From assembly GCF_046244365.1 (NCBI RefSeq), contig NZ_CP176395.1, positions 7,068,001 through 7,132,000 on the forward strand: 64,000 nucleotides of DNA, in the 5' to 3' direction. A program made the translations under genes and the position numbers. Each line of letters opens with the position of its first letter. Positions within the stretch are counted from its first letter, which is position 1. Of the stretch, positions 62,662-64,000 are shown one piece after another. Below the pieces are notes generated by a model. That model had not been told where the DNA came from, searched no databases, and saw only the letters and a list, made by a program, of their open reading frames with translations. The DNA is from Paenibacillus_V sp046244365 (GTDB taxonomy: Bacteria; Bacillota; Bacilli; Paenibacillales; NBRC-103111).

Positions 62662-63603
62662 CTAGACGCGTTCTTCCGGCGCATGCTCGTCTTGGGCTTC
62701 CACGGCACCGTTTTCCAGCCGCAGCCAGGATTCAAATCCGCGCTCGCCCGCCGTCAGCTTGATCACTCTCGCTCCCCGCGGAAAGCCTTCCCGGCCGTAC
62801 GTGCTGTATCCGCCTGCCCTTCCGTAGCAAAGCCGAATGCCGTGCAGCTCTCCCCAAAAGTCGTTGACATGGTCATGACCGACGAACGTGCCCGTCACAT
62901 CGCCATTCTCGAGCATGGCTGCAAATAGGCCGGAGTTCACCTTGGAGCTGCATACGTTCTCGTATTTGGAGCCGTAGCATGTCTCTTTCTCCCATACCTC
63001 CGCGTATTCGGGGAGCGGAATATGAAAGAAAGCAAGCGATGGCAGCGGGTTTCCTCCGTTCAGCGCCTTGTATGCCGCCGACTGTTTGTTATACCAAGCG
63101 ATCTGCGACGATTTCACCCAATCATAGCCGCCGATTTCCGGCGCGTATGCTCCCGAATCCAAAAAATACAGAGCAGCCTTTACCCGTTCATCGCTTCGCG
63201 ACGCCAGCTCCACGACATAGTTGCCGACGCCGTGCACCTCGTCCGGTCCCGCTTCGCCGACGCCGTATTCGCTGCGCTCCTGAACCTCCATGAGCTGCTT
63301 GCTGGTAACGGCGAGCGTCCCGCCTTCATCGTCATGATTGCCGAATACGGCCGCCCATGCAAGCCCCCGCTCTTCCACGGCCGCAACCGCCTGACGATAG
63401 GCGCTAACCGCATCCTCGCATACCTTGCCGTAGACCGTATCGCCCGTATACACGACCAGATCCGGCTTCTCGGCATCGAGCACAAGCTCCATCAGCCGCC
63501 TGCTTTGCAGATCCGCTTCTTCCCCTTTTTCTCCCCAGTGGATATCGGTAAATTGAACGATCTTGAACGTCCCGTCTTCCCGAAAATGAAGCTTCTTCGC
63601 CAT
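62662..63603 (-). CDS. Cytoplasmic calcineurin-like metallophosphoesterase
   Basis: Start ATG 63603 (GGAGAGG 10 bases upstream), 313 residues. Metal motifs 'FTDIHWGE', 'YTGDTVYG', 'FGNHDDEG', 'FFHIPLPEY' and 'GHDHVNDF'. No signal peptide. It resembles yeast Dcr2-like and plant PAP-like phosphoesterases. Its C-terminal sequence is copied as a remnant at 9257-9307. Confidence 0.9.
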   Translation of the reverse strand: MAKKLHFREDGTFKIVQFTDIHWGEKGEEADLQSRRLMELVLDAEKPDLVVYTGDTVYGKVCEDAVSAYRQAVAAVEERGLAWAAVFGNHDDEGGTLAVTSKQLMEVQERSEYGVGEAGPDEVHGVGNYVVELASRSDERVKAALYFLDSGAYAPEIGGYDWVKSSQIAWYNKQSAAYKALNGGNPLPSLAFFHIPLPEYAEVWEKETCYGSKYENVCSSKVNSGLFAAMLENGDVTGTFVGHDHVNDFWGELHGIRLCYGRAGGYSTYGREGFPRGARVIKLTAGERGFESWLRLENGAVEAQDEHAPEERV

Positions 63604-63917
63604 TCCGGATTCCTCTCCTTCGTCGTATCCCAATCTATCGGCTTTGCCTTGACTTCTCCCCCTATTCTACCTAAACGCCTTAAATAACTCAACAACAAAC
63701 AACTAAAAACAACAAAAACAACTTTTTTTCTATCGAAAATCCCAATTCTCTTACTATCACGATATGGACGGCATCGGAACATTATGCAGCAGAGCTCCCT
63801 GTTTTCTTCGTCAGATGGCGGAATGCCGTTCCAATCTAACAAGCTGCTTTGGGAGCCGTTCGCTGCCCTGCCGTACAATGCTCGCGCTTAGCGACTACGG
63901 AGCTTCGCATTCAAGCT

Positions 63918-63960
63918 AGAACGCCGCAGCCAAGGCTCTAAGCCAAAGCTGCGGCGTTCT
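63918..63960. terminator. Hairpin near right window edge
   Basis: AGAACGCCGCAG pairs with CTGCGGCGTTCT around an AGGCT-TAAG loop. Probably ends the gene that enters from the right edge. The stretch 63604-63917 shows an AT-rich region with promoter-like sequence for the phosphoesterase and nothing else. Confidence 0.6.
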
Positions 63961-63968
63961 AGCCGGCG

Positions 63969-64000
63969 TTATACCCAAGCATCCTGATCGTAGCCGCGCA
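63969..64000 (-). CDS. C-terminal end of a gene cut by the window edge
   Basis: A minus frame reads 'RGYDQDAWV' then TAA, just before a terminator-like hairpin. The fragment is too short to name. Confidence 0.3.
   Translation of the reverse strand, partial: RGYDQDAWV

Overview
The window looks like the chromosome of a spore-forming, low-to-mid GC Firmicute of the Paenibacillaceae (Paenibacillus/Cohnella-like). This rests on LplA/LplB/LplC-type sugar ABC transporters beside membrane-bound AraC sensors, a YwmB-like protein, LiaFSR, a DUF421 protein, an Eis-type acetyltransferase and strong AGGAGG ribosome sites. No tRNA, rRNA, CRISPR array or intact prophage was seen.

Layout. 1-9 kb: a carbohydrate-related island with a large lyase-like protein (cut by the window start), a solute-binding lipoprotein, a divergent AraC membrane sensor and a secreted multidomain GH5. 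9.2-9.9 kb: a gene graveyard holding tails of an ABC permease, a possible binding protein, a tail-like protein and a phosphoesterase. 10-16 kb: release factor 3, a Tat-exported phosphoesterase, a bactofilin with an M23 peptidase, and a divergent actin-like ATPase. 16-24.4 kb: an aldo-keto reductase with an SDR, two glycan-degrading enzymes (a GH123/DUF6067-like protein and GH89 alpha-N-acetylglucosaminidase), and an LCP cell-wall ligase. 24.5-25.7 kb: two kinds of non-coding repeats. 25.8-31.8 kb: a complete sugar ABC importer with its AraC sensor. 32-39.3 kb: an aldo-keto reductase, LysR with a divergent EPSP-synthase-like gene, a dead IS630-family element placed exactly at a stop codon, a Gfo/Idh/MocA dehydrogenase and a cyclase-family protein. 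39.7-44.7 kb: glucose-6-phosphate dehydrogenase, YwmB and small proteins. 44.7-49.7 kb: a combined Lia/Psp envelope-stress locus (LiaI-like, PspA, PspC, PspA, LiaF, LiaS, LiaR). 50-56 kb: DUF421, TetR, Eis, an SH3b-NlpC/P60 hydrolase and a beta-lactamase-fold hydrolase. 56.2-61.3 kb: an M81 / IlvD-Edd dehydratase / SDR operon divergent from a GntR regulator with two matching operators. 61.3-64 kb: EcsC, a small protein, a phosphoesterase and the tail of one more gene.

The most unusual signal lies in the intergenic DNA. Five arrays of short imperfect palindromes (18.2, 24.6, 33.2, 39.4 and 55.7 kb) use three different palindrome sequences. Four arrays share the same centre-to-centre ruler of about 51-52 and 62-63 bp, and the fifth follows 21-51-41-51-21. 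All spacings are near whole DNA helical turns, so the sites would face the same side of the helix. I know of no described element that fits. Everything here was read by eye; no alignment or database search was possible.
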